A stretch of 64,000 bases of DNA, taken from the NCBI GenBank assembly GCA_024362935.1, contig JANCRA010000012.1:3348001-3412000 (forward strand), given 5' to 3'. How positions within the stretch are numbered: the first letter of the stretch is position 1; each line of letters begins with the position of its first letter. The notes below the pieces were generated by a model. That model saw nothing but the letters and a program-made list of their open reading frames with translations. It was not told where the DNA came from and ran no database searches. The stretch is from Setophaga petechia (lineage: Eukaryota > Chordata > Aves > Passeriformes > Parulidae). The translations under genes and the position numbers were made by a program. This document shows positions 24,561 through 35,790 of the stretch, piece after piece.

Positions 24561-27500
24561 TTCAGCAAGCGTTGATATTTCTGTCTAGAAGTTCACAGAG
24601 GGGAGAATACAATGATCAGCCATCACCATGTGTAACCTGTATACAAAAGAAGTATACAGCCTTTTTCATGTGGTGATAAATTTCACATTCACAGAGTTCC
24701 CTAGAGGCAGTATGGGATCAAGGCAGAATATTACCTTGAAATAAATAATAAAAAAAGGATCTGAATTTTAATATGATTCAAAAAACCCTCATAAAGTCAG
24801 TCAGTTAGGAGTGTAATGCCCATATTTGAGAATAGACACAAATTATGTCAGAGGACATATAATAGTCTAAGTCAATATTGCACTTTCTATAATTACTTTT
24901 TCCTATTGAGAAAAAATGTAACATGTCTAGGATATTGTCCATTATGTTCTACTTATGCTTCATTCTTTTTCTTATTTGCCTGCTTCTCCCCCCCAACCTC
25001 AAACGCTGTTAAAAAAGTTGGCTCTGATCTTCTATGGATGGGCTGAGGACATTAAAAAATTTTGCCTTTTAAATTTTTTTTTAGTGCATTGACAGCTTGG
25101 AATAAATAGAATTCACAAAAATAACTGTGTTTTTATGTGTCTTTGCCTATTCAGTACCCAGAATCTTGGTGTATCAGGTTGCATGCATTCTAAAAGGATA
25201 GAAAATAATAACCCCTTTTTATTTCAGCTTGGAAGAAGCAATTTTTTGCTGTCAAAATTAGTGATATTATGCCACTTAAAAGTGGCAGAAAAATCAGAAC
25301 TAGTATCCATAATTGCTGTGAACAACATTTATTCTATGGCTAAACAAGGATTTTGGTTTTCAACATTGTCAATCTGGAAATTTCTGCAAGTCATACATTG
25401 ACCTTTTCTGTAGAAGTTTAATAATATATCTACTCTTTTAAATGTAAAAATGCCCAACCTTTGTCCTCAGTTTGATTCAATGTTTAAAAAAGAATAGCAA
25501 AGAAAATCTGCCTTTCAGTACATATGCCTTGACCCTTTGGTGCTGGCTTGATCTTTATGAGCTGGCAAAATAAAAATCAGAACTATGGTACTACACAAAC
25601 ACTGGTAAATGCAAGACATTTAAGATTTTTTTTACCTTTACCCTTCTACTTTTGCTGCTTTACTATTCATATAGTTTTGAGTGATGCTGTTTTTATGACT
25701 ACCATTACCTTATTTTTTTGTGATATGTGGTTTACTGAAAGTAGTGACCTAAATTGTTCAAATGCACCAAAACATTCTATATTTCATGACAAACATATTA
25801 AAACTATCTGTTTACATACACTTTTTAAAGATACACATATGTAAAAGTCATAATTAAAAATAATTTAAGGGATTTAAAAATGTTTCAAGTTTTTCATATG
25901 TTTTAAGAAATCTTAGCTTGGGGATGCCAAAGTTTTTGTTCATCTTCTCTCTTCCTCAGACACAAAAAAGAAATGGTGGGAGAAAAAAAATCTGAAACTT
26001 TTGTTGCCATGCAGAAGAAACTCTTAATTAACAATACCGTATTAACTGTTATGTGTCTCATCTTTCAGGGGATTAATGTTAGTATCTTCAAAGGAAAAAA
26101 AAAAATTCACTGTTCTGTCTAGTTTTTATTCTTACTTATACTCCATACTTTCCCAGCTATGTACAGTAATTTTTACAGAGACAACATTCTGATCTCAGAG
26201 GTTTCACTGTGAATGGGAGATGCAGGCATTAACTTCAACTGGCATTAACATTTAACTTGAAAGGCCATGAACTAAATAAGACAAAGATAGCTTCTAGCTA
26301 GAGGATTACAAACCCAAAAAGTTTGAATTTATCACAAGAGCTGAATAGAAGGAAAAAAAATCCCAAATTGTGTTGCAAGACTTGATTTGTGATAAATCAT
26401 ATAAAGTGAAATCTTTTTAATAAAAAAATTAACCTACTGCTATTTTTCATATTTGTTCTAAGTACCCTTATGAAATAATTTTTGAAGGAGACAGGCTTTA
26501 GTAAAACTCAGTCCTATCACTGGACAAAAATGTGCACTCTGAACAATACTTATGCATTCTCTGCAGAAAACCCAAAGTGTAACAGCTGAGAATTTTTTGT
26601 GCTAATTTTCATTAACCTTGTAAAATAAGTAATTAACTGTTCTCTCCTATAAAAGTTCACTGTCTACATTTCAGCAGATTGTGTTAATAATTGAAAAATA
26701 AAAAAATATAGTACACAGTGTAAGAGGTTATTAATTTTTAGAGATATCCAACCAATAGTGTAATTGAAATGTGTTTGATAAATGAATGCAATGAACCATC
26801 TTATGAAATGAAAGAGTTGTGCATTATGAGACTTTTTGAATAAATAAGTTTGTAAAAAAGTAAACATAAACTACAGAGCATATTCTCACCTAGAGCTGTG
26901 TAGGTGTGTAATGACATTTGTGCTCTGCATTATTAAGCATAATAGTTACACTGCCAGAAACATTGCCCTTACATAAACTGGGAATACTTCTGGATTCAGT
27001 CAAGATGAAGACTCTGAGCAGAATGTTTTTTGCTGGAATGTGAGAAGAATCAGCAGCTCTAGGAAAGGAGCAATGTTTTAAAACACCTAATGATCTAGTA
27101 TACTATAAGTATATACATCAAAGTTTTAATTGTACTGACATAATAAACATGTGATACATACATATTGAGAACACTCTGTTCAGGGACACTTGAGAATGTT
27201 GCGTGCTGATTTTTAATAAAAGATGGATAACGTGAGAGAATGCTGTTTTCAAAACTGTTTATTAATGCAACTGTTAAAGATGATCAACTCCATATTAAAA
27301 CCTAGTAAAAGCTGAGGATATGTTGTTGCTATAGCTGTTCCGAAGTATTAGGAGCACAACAAAACTGACTTTTGGAGGTGAATTTTTTTGGTTGTATTTT
27401 GGGTGAGTTTTTTGTTTGTTTTGTTTTTCATTGACCAGAGGCACCAGAGATCTGACTTGTGGTAGGCTTCCAGGTACAGACACCCTAAAAGAAATAACTG

Positions 27501-27903
27501 TTTTGGGCAGGATGGTTGGCAGGTATTTGGGATACCCCAGATTATTCACAGAAAGAGGAGAATATACTCCTAGTGCCAAACTTTTTCTAATGCACATCAC
27601 TGTATTATGGAGGAATGCAAAAAAGTCTAGCTCCTTACACACAAGAAAACTCAAACATTAAGATATTGGTCCTCACTTTTAACTTATTAATAAAAGTCGT
27701 TTACTGAATGACCTCTGAATATATAAATGGATACAAACTTTTAGCTGAGGAATGTGCTAGAAGAGTGAAGTCTAGACACTCATGCTTGTTTCAATTAAGG
27801 AAAGTGGTAAGTTTCCCCGACCTTTTAAAAGGGAAGAAAAAATGCATAATTGCCTCTTAGGCTTTGCAAATATGTCACAGAAAACCATGGGAGTGAGAAA
27901 TTT
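24561..27903. other. unique AT-rich non-coding stretch
   Basis: No repeat or gene was recognised. The ORFs at 25548-25844 (plus) and 27295-27654 (minus) are AT-driven and lack motifs. Confidence 0.45.
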
Positions 27904-27908
27904 AGAAG
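27904..27908. repeat. target-site duplication, left copy (AGAAG)
   Basis: AGAAG lies directly before the TG that opens the LTR. The same five bases follow the closing CA at 28962-28966. Five bases is the expected duplication for ERVL-class integration. Confidence 0.8.
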
Positions 27909-28393
27909 TGTATTGATTTGGCATGGCCTGGGTTTTGGTAGGAGGGGACCACAGAGGTGGTTTCTGTGAGAAGCTGCTGGAAGCTTCCCCCATGTCTGGC
28001 AGAGCCAATCCCTGATGGCTCTGAAGATGGACATGCTGCTGGTCAAAACTGGGCCAGTTAGAGATGGTGGTAACACCTCTGTGATAACAGATTCGGGAAA
28101 AAATCAAAAGAAAACTTGTGGGGGAATTTTGATTGTGACTAGACAAGAGGGGAATGAGAACATATGAGGAGTGCAACTCTGCATACACCAAGGTCAGTGG
28201 AGAAGGAGGGGCAGGAGGTGCTCCAGGCACTGGAGTTGAGATTCCCCTGCTGCCCTTGGTGCAGACCATGGTGAGGCGGCTGTGCCCCTGCAGCCCACGG
28301 GGGCCCATGGGGGAGCAGAGATCCACCTGCAGCTCCAAACCAGAGTGGGTGGAGACTGTGATCCAGTGGGAGGTCCATGGAGAGAAGTTCCCT

Positions 28394-28590
28394 GCTCCCG
28401 GACTGGAGCAGCCTCTCTTTGCACCCCATGGAAGAGTGACCCATGCCGCAGCAGTGGGCAGGCGCTGTTGCCTGTGGGATGGACTCACCTTGCGGCAGTT
28501 TGCAGAGAGATATTGCACATGATGGACTCATGTTGGAGAAGTTCATGGAAAACTGTCTCCCATGGGAGGGACCCCATGGTGCAGCAGGTG
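28394..28590 (+). repeat. 43-bp tandem array inside the LTR, about 4.5 units
   Basis: Units begin near 28394, 28437, 28480, 28523 and 28567, each with a form of GGACTCA..TTG..GCAGTT..CTG..CCCATGGGA. The units at 28480 and 28523 are the most alike (TGGACTCACCTTGCGGCAG and TGGACTCATGTTGGAGAAG). This repeat is part of the LTR family and was not formed here. Confidence 0.7.
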
Positions 28591-28773
28591 AATAATAACT
28601 CCTCTCCCTGAGCAGCAGGAGAAACAAAGAGTGATGAACTGACTTCTATCCCCATTCCCATCTCCCTGTGTTGCTGGGGTAGGCAGTAGAGCTGGGAAGG
28701 AGGGAGGGATGTGGGGAAAGGTGTTTTTAAGTGCTTGTTTTATTTCTCATTAACCTCCTCTGATTTTGTTAGT

Positions 28774-28779
28774 AATAAA
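28774..28779 (+). promoter_or_regulatory. LTR polyadenylation signal AATAAA
   Basis: A canonical hexamer lies in the 3' third of the LTR, followed by a T-rich stretch (TTCATTTTATATCTC). It sits where the LTR family carries its transcript-end signal. Use is inferred, not shown. Confidence 0.5.
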
Positions 28780-28961
28780 TTCATTTTATATCTCTAAGTT
28801 GAGCCTGGTTTGCCCTTGATGGTAATTGATGAGTGTTTTCACCCCAGACTTTAGCTCAGGAGCCCTTTGTTAAGTGTTCTCTCCTCTGTCCTGCTGCAGC
28901 AGAGGAGTGAGAAAGGGGCTTTTGTGGGTACCTGGTGTCCAGCCAGCGTCAACTCATGACA

Positions 28962-28966
28962 AGAAG
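28962..28966. repeat. target-site duplication, right copy (AGAAG)
   Basis: This is the exact copy of 27904-27908, directly after the terminal CA of the LTR. Confidence 0.8.
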
Positions 28967-31845
28967 GTTTCATTTCCAGTAAAAGAACCAGGCCTTACCC
29001 ATTACAACCTGGGAATGAGATAGGCTGGCATATTTAGTCATCCTATGCAGTTTACACCAGCAGAAGCCTAGTCCTTTTGCATAAAAGCTAGTAAAATACC
29101 TCCAAATAAAAATATATATTGCAGCAATGGAAGCAGGAGACAGGAACTCCACAGTGAATTCTGACCATAACTCCCTCTGTAATGTTGCATGAAAAATTAT
29201 ATTTGTCTGGACAGAATAGAAAGAATAGGAAAAAAATTGTCTGCTACACAAAGAAAAAGATTATTTTCACACAGGTAAAGCTTATTAAGGAATATTTTTC
29301 AGACCTCCCTCAAAAGATTTACAAATTTAGTAGAGGGAACTTTCATGGGTTTTCCATTATTCTAATTCTTCATTTTTTGATTAATATTCCTTATGAATGA
29401 TAGAGTTAAGGATTTTGAGCTTGATTTTATGACTATTTAGCCACAGGTATGCCTGTTTAAAATGCAAATACAATTGCATGCATATTTTCTACATGTAGGC
29501 AATTATCTTAACAGATATAGAGACAGCATAATTGTATCTGCAAGTGTGCATAATTCACTGTGTCTATGTATATAGTTATCTGATTTGTTCATATAACTGC
29601 AATAATTGCATATGCATACACTGTAATGCCTGAATTACCTGATAAATTTTGCCTGATGTGGTTTTTTTTACTTCCTTTGATTTTATTATCTAATGAAAAC
29701 AAGTAGTGTATAAAACAATGAATATGTGATAAAAGTAACTTACATTGTTAAATACTAATCCTTTCCATATGATTGTATTTTCTGTGTTCTAAACATAATA
29801 CTAAACTTGAGGTCATTGTTAAAATGTTAGGTATAAACAATTGCAGACTTTGCTTTTTCTGTAAACTGGACAATCTATTGGGCAAAACAATCCATTATCC
29901 TGGGCAATTGTTTGCCAAGGCACTCCCGCACAATATGTAGGTTTATAAACTATGAAAACTGAATTTCCTAAACTTTGTTTCGCTACTAAAGAAACTGCAA
30001 TTACAGTTTTTACCAATATCTTTTTGTTATTGAGTTTAATTCAGAAGCATTCAAAAGTGAGGAAGAAAGCGTAAGCAATGATTTTCAATTGATTTGTGGT
30101 GGTATCATGTAAGGTGGAAGCTTTTTGAGATTACTTTTTTTTTCTCATGTGTGCATCCCATGATTGTAAATAAGAATCTGGTGAATCTTTCATTCTGGTA
30201 GACAAAAAAATTGAAATAATATCTATCATGTCTGTGAGGCTCATTGTTTCTTTGGGCATTTGCAGAGACACTAAATGCATTTCTAGCACAGTACATTTTG
30301 CTAAAATTGTACTTTTTTCTAGCAGTTCCTCTTCTTTTAGATATATCTGATGTATACCTTAAACACTGTAAACTCACTCAAGTGTAAATTGAATCAAGTG
30401 TATTACTCTGTAAAACTTTGCATGTTTTATATTGCTTAGGAAGTGTGGTTTAAGGATTACTAGATACTTTGCTAAGTAGTTAATCCACTTGTTTATGTTC
30501 AGGAAATATAATTATTCTTACCTTTATTCCAGTATGCATTACTCATTTACTTCTTCTAAATAATTTTTAAAGTAAAATTCCCAGTATTGGGTGTGAGAAA
30601 GCACTTGTCTACCAAGTCCTGACACATTAATTTTTAATTCTTACCACGCTTCCTCCTTATTTTGATATTACTGGTAATATAAGAGCACAAACAGAAAAAA
30701 CTTTCTGGAAAATAGTTTTTTAATGAAACCCCAGAGCATCCTTAATGTGGGAAAAACCTAAGTGAATGGAAAGCTAATAGTAAAGATAGAGAAAACACAG
30801 CTATATTTGACTCTGCTGGTATATTAACACATGGGAGAAATTATTTAATAGTTCTTTTCAGAGTCTAATTTCATCTGTCATGAAGAAGATAAAATCTACT
30901 ATCGGGCAGAGACTAGTTAAAAATATTGGTGGGTTGTGTCTATGCATTTTTGTTGGTAAATATTTTTCTGTTTGTTCATTCCATTGAACGCTAGAAGGAC
31001 AGCACAGAAATTCCTTGCATCACATATCCCGGATGAATTCCATGAGGTATTTAAGTCATATGAAAGCAACTATGGTAAACCTTTCCTTTATTGTCACATT
31101 TAAAGCCATACATTAAGACCAGTAAGGAAGTTATCCAAAACATTTCTGGAATTATTAGCATTCCTTTATTGCATTAAATCTAACCTACAGACAAAGAGAT
31201 ATGTAATACATTATCACATCAATTAAGCATTTGAGTATCTCATGAGATGGATATTAGAGGAAAAAATAAAGAGAATCTCGAAATTGTGCTTGAGTAGTTT
31301 TACTGCTAAAAAATCTTTAGCTACATCTAGTCTAACTGCTGGTCTGTAGAAGTTTCATTACAATTTTCTTCAAGATCCATATTCAGTTCACAAGTTTAGC
31401 TGCTATTCAGTTGCATCTTTGTTTCATATGCATAAAGTTTTATGCCTGTTTGGCAAAAAACAAGGATATGCTTGACTAATTTCCCTTGTAAAGATGAAAT
31501 TTTGAAAGAAACAAACTCAGTGTCTGCATGTGCAGCTGTAAAACTCTTTATGCAGCTAAGGGATTGAGTTTGTAGTGTCACCTTAGACTAATTTAAGGTT
31601 ATCACCAAGGAAGGCATGTGTTAGATTTTGGTGTGTACCTACAACTGGGAATTTGAAGTGCTATGCAATTGTGTACACCCATAGGGTGAAGGTGGTCTGT
31701 CTGACAAACTAGTTCATCAGTTATCTGTCTTCATTGTAAAATATCTACAACAAAGTGAATCCAACTCCCCAAGTCTGACTAGATGTGCAAATGGTTTTAA
31801 TTCAAGTATAGTCTCCATATATATTTACTGAGTTTCTGCTTTGCA
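28967..31845. other. unique AT-rich non-coding stretch
   Basis: No gene or repeat was recognised. Confidence 0.45.
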
Positions 31846-31869
31846 AAAATGTCATTGAAATGACATTTT
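31846..31869. repeat. near-perfect palindrome, two 11-bp arms, 2-nt spacer
   Basis: AAAATGTCATT (31846-31856), GA, then AATGACATTTT (31859-31869): the arms are exact reverse complements. It could form a tight cruciform or bind a symmetric protein dimer. No family was recognised. Confidence 0.85.
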
Positions 31870-34800
31870 CATCTAGCTAACATTTTCATAGCCACTAACC
31901 CTTCAGATTTTAGAAATTAGTTACTTTTTCGGTAACTATTTAACCTGTACAGTTTGTTTTCAAGTATTTTAAATATTCCAAATATCCATAAAAAATACTG
32001 GTTTCAAGGTAAGAAGTTGGTTGCAAGTATTTCAAAGCAAATTGGAAAACAAAAAAGAAATGAAATAACATCCGTAGTTCTTCTGCTCACGACTTGACAC
32101 CTCTTTGAAAGATAAGAGTTAGGCAGAACAGAAATTGTTGAAAACAGTACAAGAGTAAGGAGTTGTAATTCAAAGATGTGTGTCATCCAAGGCTTCTAAT
32201 GGGGCCTTCTGGCCTTGAAAATATGAATCCATGAGTATAAATCTCTGAAACATAAAATGAAATGCTATCAAGATTTTGTCAGGCAAAATATTTTGTCACT
32301 TTTCACAATGTCAGCTGCAGCATTTTCCTAGAATATACTTCTCAAGAAGATGCCACTTTATTTGCAGAAAGAAGTTTTCATTTTAGCTGGTTAATGAAGC
32401 ATTGTGTTTAGAAGTGCTTCTTTTTCAGTAAGCTGTCAATCTGCTTTGCTTAAAGGGTTATAAAAGCACTTATTCATTGTGTGAATTCACGCTTCCAGGT
32501 ATATTCAAAATCTGTTTTCCTCATCACCATCTAGGAGAAAAAAGAGGAAAGGAAGGCCTTAGGGACGTCGCAGACGCTCTGTGATATGCTCATTCAAAGT
32601 GTGAATGGACCTTGGCATGCCCTGGACCTTCTCCTGTATCTTATTTGCCTTTTTGACAGTATGAGGGAGACAAGAATGCCAGAAATCTTGTCTGTCAGTG
32701 CAAATTACACAGTCTGAATTCTTGCTGGAACAATGTGAGTGTCACTGGATTTTGGAAAGAGCCTTGGCTTAGACTACAGCTGAAATTAAGTAGTACACCT
32801 AAAAAAGAGAATGTGGCGAGTTGGGGCACAACTATAATACCAATTCATAAATGCAAGATGCATGAGGTCTCAAATTTAACACCATAAGGGCTTTGAAGTC
32901 TAAGAATCATCAAGTAAGAGTTTGCTGTAATGCCTGTCCAAAATATCTTATACTTCATGCCAAGATTTATATTTCTAGACATATGTTCCTCTAGTTCAGC
33001 CCTCTTGATCAAGGTCTTTTCCCATCTGGTGGAATCTGCATTAGGAGGTGTCAGTCATCTCCTTTTGTGCTCCTGAATCCTATCTGAAATCTTGCATTTT
33101 TTCCTGCAGTGTAATCAGTGGTGGGTGGCATTGAACCTTTTAATTCAAGAGGGAAGCAGAGCCACTTTCCCCAGCTCCTCCTTGGACACCCAGTGGAGAG
33201 AAGGGTGCTGGTCATCCCTGCCAGAGGAAGGGCTTGGAAACTCATGTTCAAAAAAGGCTATCAGACAGACAGCCCAGTCTAGTATGTGAGCAATCCCCAG
33301 GGAAAAGGTAGAATTTCATTGTTCATACTCTTTAATAATTGTTCTGACCAATTTGACCCTCTGCTCTTTGTGTTAGCTGTGATGGTCCCGTTCCCATGTC
33401 TCACCCCAGCCTTCATGGTCTGTGTTGTACAGTCTCTGCTGGGTGGATTCCAGGACCAGAGCCACAAACCCAAATCCAAACATGACAAGACTTCATGCCT
33501 TGAGTCATTGTTCAGCCTAAAATGTTTCTGAGGCTAATTTAAGCACCATTTGACTGGTATTTTAGTGACAGTTGGTTTCTAGAGCACAGGTGTTAAAGGC
33601 CTTCGCTGTACAATATAGGTGTTTTAAAACACAAATTTGTGTATTTGTACTGTATAAAGTATACCATGCTTAAATTGTTAAATATAACACGCACGTTGCT
33701 TTCTAGAACTACTATCCTTTTAAGAAAATCTTAAACATTAGGAAAAAAATAGTATTGGGAATGGCATGACAGAGTAGAGATAGATATATATGTGTGCGAA
33801 TTCTGCTCCCAATAAGGCAAGAGTAGTCTGTTCCAGAAAACTACATGGGAAAACCATGCTAATATTGGAATCTCTAGAGTTTTATTAATGAAAAGAGGAG
33901 GTTACAATGCCATTATTTTCAAGAATAATATGCAAAGGTCTTCTAAAGCAGAGAATATAATGAAAATATAAGCCTGATAACAAACCTTTCTTTTGTCTAC
34001 CAACAACCTCTATCTCCAGTGTAAGAGGCTGCAGATGTTTCTTTTTACTGAAAGTTATCTAAGACCTGTACCATGTTAAGAATAACACTGAAAACAATGT
34101 TAAATATAGCAGTTCAGTTAACACAGGACAATAGCCTTTTTGTGGTTGGGTGATGGCACGTAAAAGCCCCCAGGCAATGAGAGCAGGCATTTTAACAGCT
34201 TAAAGCAAAAAGGAAACACTAGATCATGCATTTTACCTTGATATGTCAGATGGAGAAATTTCACCCAGTAGGGCATGCTCTGGGCTGAATCAAGGATAAA
34301 GCTGATCTATAACTTGGTTTTTGTGAGTTGAACTTTCCATCCAGACATATCAACAGTTATGAAACAAACCTTTTCTCTTGATAGTTTTCTTTAACTTATT
34401 CCTGTCAATGTTAGAAGAGTGCTTATAATTTCTCATTTAAATTTTTCTGGTTTCAGTTTTTTGCCACTGGATTGGACACTCTTCAAAAAATTTCTCCACA
34501 AGAAGGTTTTATACAATGCATTCAAATTCCCTTTCTGTCTGCATTTTTATAAAGCAAACAGAAGGACTTCTTACAGTATCTCACAGAAAGACATTTTCTT
34601 CACCTTTAAATATGTTTATGGCCTGTTTTCTGAAAAATTTGATAATGTCATTTTTAAAAAATAGCTAGCTAGAAAACGCTAGCCTTAACTGATTCTGCAG
34701 TGTTAAAGTATGCTTTTTTTTTTCCCCATTGCAGAAGACTGTTATGCAAACCACTGAAAATGAATGTCAAATTGCTCATCCTGCACTTCCCAGCTGAATC

Positions 34801-35737
34801 TCAGCTTTCCAGGATATAGACCGTCATTCTGTAAGTAGTCACATCTTTGTAGATTTTTTACTTTGTATTTAGTGGTGTTTAAATTAATTCTGTGAATTTA
34901 CTAAGCAATACAGAAATGCTTTCTGTGGTTTTCTTGGTCCACTAATTATCCATTCTTACTGAATGACTTTGCAAAATAGGCTAGAATCAATACTGTGTTT
35001 AATTCTTCGTCAATGGCAGAGGTGCCAAATAACATAGAGTACTGATCACCATTAAACAGAATTCCCACACTGAAATATGCCTATAGCCAATTCATAATCT
35101 TTTCAATGTATTTCTTGCTTATTTTGTACAGAGCTTAAAAAAAAAAAAGTATCATGCAGTAGAAAGTTAAACTCCAATGCTCCTGACAGCTTATGTTATG
35201 CAATTCAGAGGCAGATGGAAATAAAAAGACTGAATGGGAAAAATCTTTGTCAGGCACTTTGCTTCACAATGAACAGCTGACAAATCATGCTGGTTTGACA
35301 AGATATACTTTTGAAATAAGCATTCTGACTGGTCTTAAGTAAATCCTTATCTTTCCTGACTTTTTAGATGATTCCCAGGCCAGATTTTTCCATTAGCCTT
35401 TTGGAATATAATAAACCTTAAATTAGAATTAGGTACCCTAAATTAGGATTAGATTAATGTTTACTTTCTGGAATGCTTGGTACACTTTTTGATCTCCACC
35501 AGTATAAAGAAATATAGGATAATTGGCATATTTCAATTTTCAGTCCTATGCCAATGATTTGAAATAGAAGTTTTTAGAAGCAATCCTGGAAAAACATTTA
35601 TTAATTTAAAATTTATATTAAACATTTCATTTTCCTTGTAAGAAAGGATCTTCAATGTATTTCATTTAACTTTTTTAAATTGGGGGTTTTTTGTTGTTTT
35701 GCAGATTATTACCATTAGCAGATGTTTGCTATGGGCA
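31870..35737. other. unique non-coding stretch
   Basis: No gene was recognised. A short CpG-containing string (GGGACGTCGCAGACGCTC near 32560-32580) stands out in otherwise CpG-poor sequence and includes a CRE-like GACGTC. The part at 33000-33500 is GC-richer than its surroundings without an identifiable family. Confidence 0.4.
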
Positions 35738-35790
35738 GTGAAAATCTGGTTCCCATTGACTACAGTGGTCAAAAAGATAGTTTTGTTGGA
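35738..35790. repeat. ancient amniote palindromic (MITE-like) repeat relic
   Basis: GTGAAAATCTGGTTCCCATTG, then ACTACAGTGGTCAAAA, follows one half of a self-complementary repeat I recall from birds and non-avian reptiles (gtgaaatcctggccccattgaagtcaatgg..caaaac). The other half is not preserved. Confidence 0.45.

Larger units (their letters stand above)
27909..28961 (+). mobile_element. solo LTR of an avian ERVL-type endogenous retrovirus
   Basis: The element is about 1053 bp, begins TGT and ends ACA. Its order matches a bird ERVL-type LTR that I recognise: GTTTTGGTAG..GTGGCTTCTGTGAGAAGCTGC-like 5' part (27935-27975), CTTCCCCCATGTCTGGCAGAGCC (27985), GAGATGGTGGTAACACCTCTG (28062), a tandemly repeated block (28394-28590), an AATAAA signal (28774), then TTGAGCCTGGTTTGCCCTTG (28799) and TGTCCAGCCAGCGTCAACTC near the end. 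No gag, pol or second LTR is present, so recombination between two LTRs has probably removed the interior. Many sites that are CG in the remembered consensus are TG or CA here, consistent with age. Overlapping ORFs in this block (for example 27772-28518 minus) are composition artefacts. Confidence 0.85.

Noticed and set aside
27772..28518. The longest open reading frame in the window (248 codons, minus strand)
   Set aside because: It lies mostly within the solo LTR on the antisense strand, overlaps several other equally open frames, and shows no protein motif. GC-rich LTR composition explains the lack of stops.
28139..28627. 162-codon minus ORF and several plus ORFs in the same block
   Set aside because: These are all alternative frames of the LTR. 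LTRs of this type do not encode proteins.
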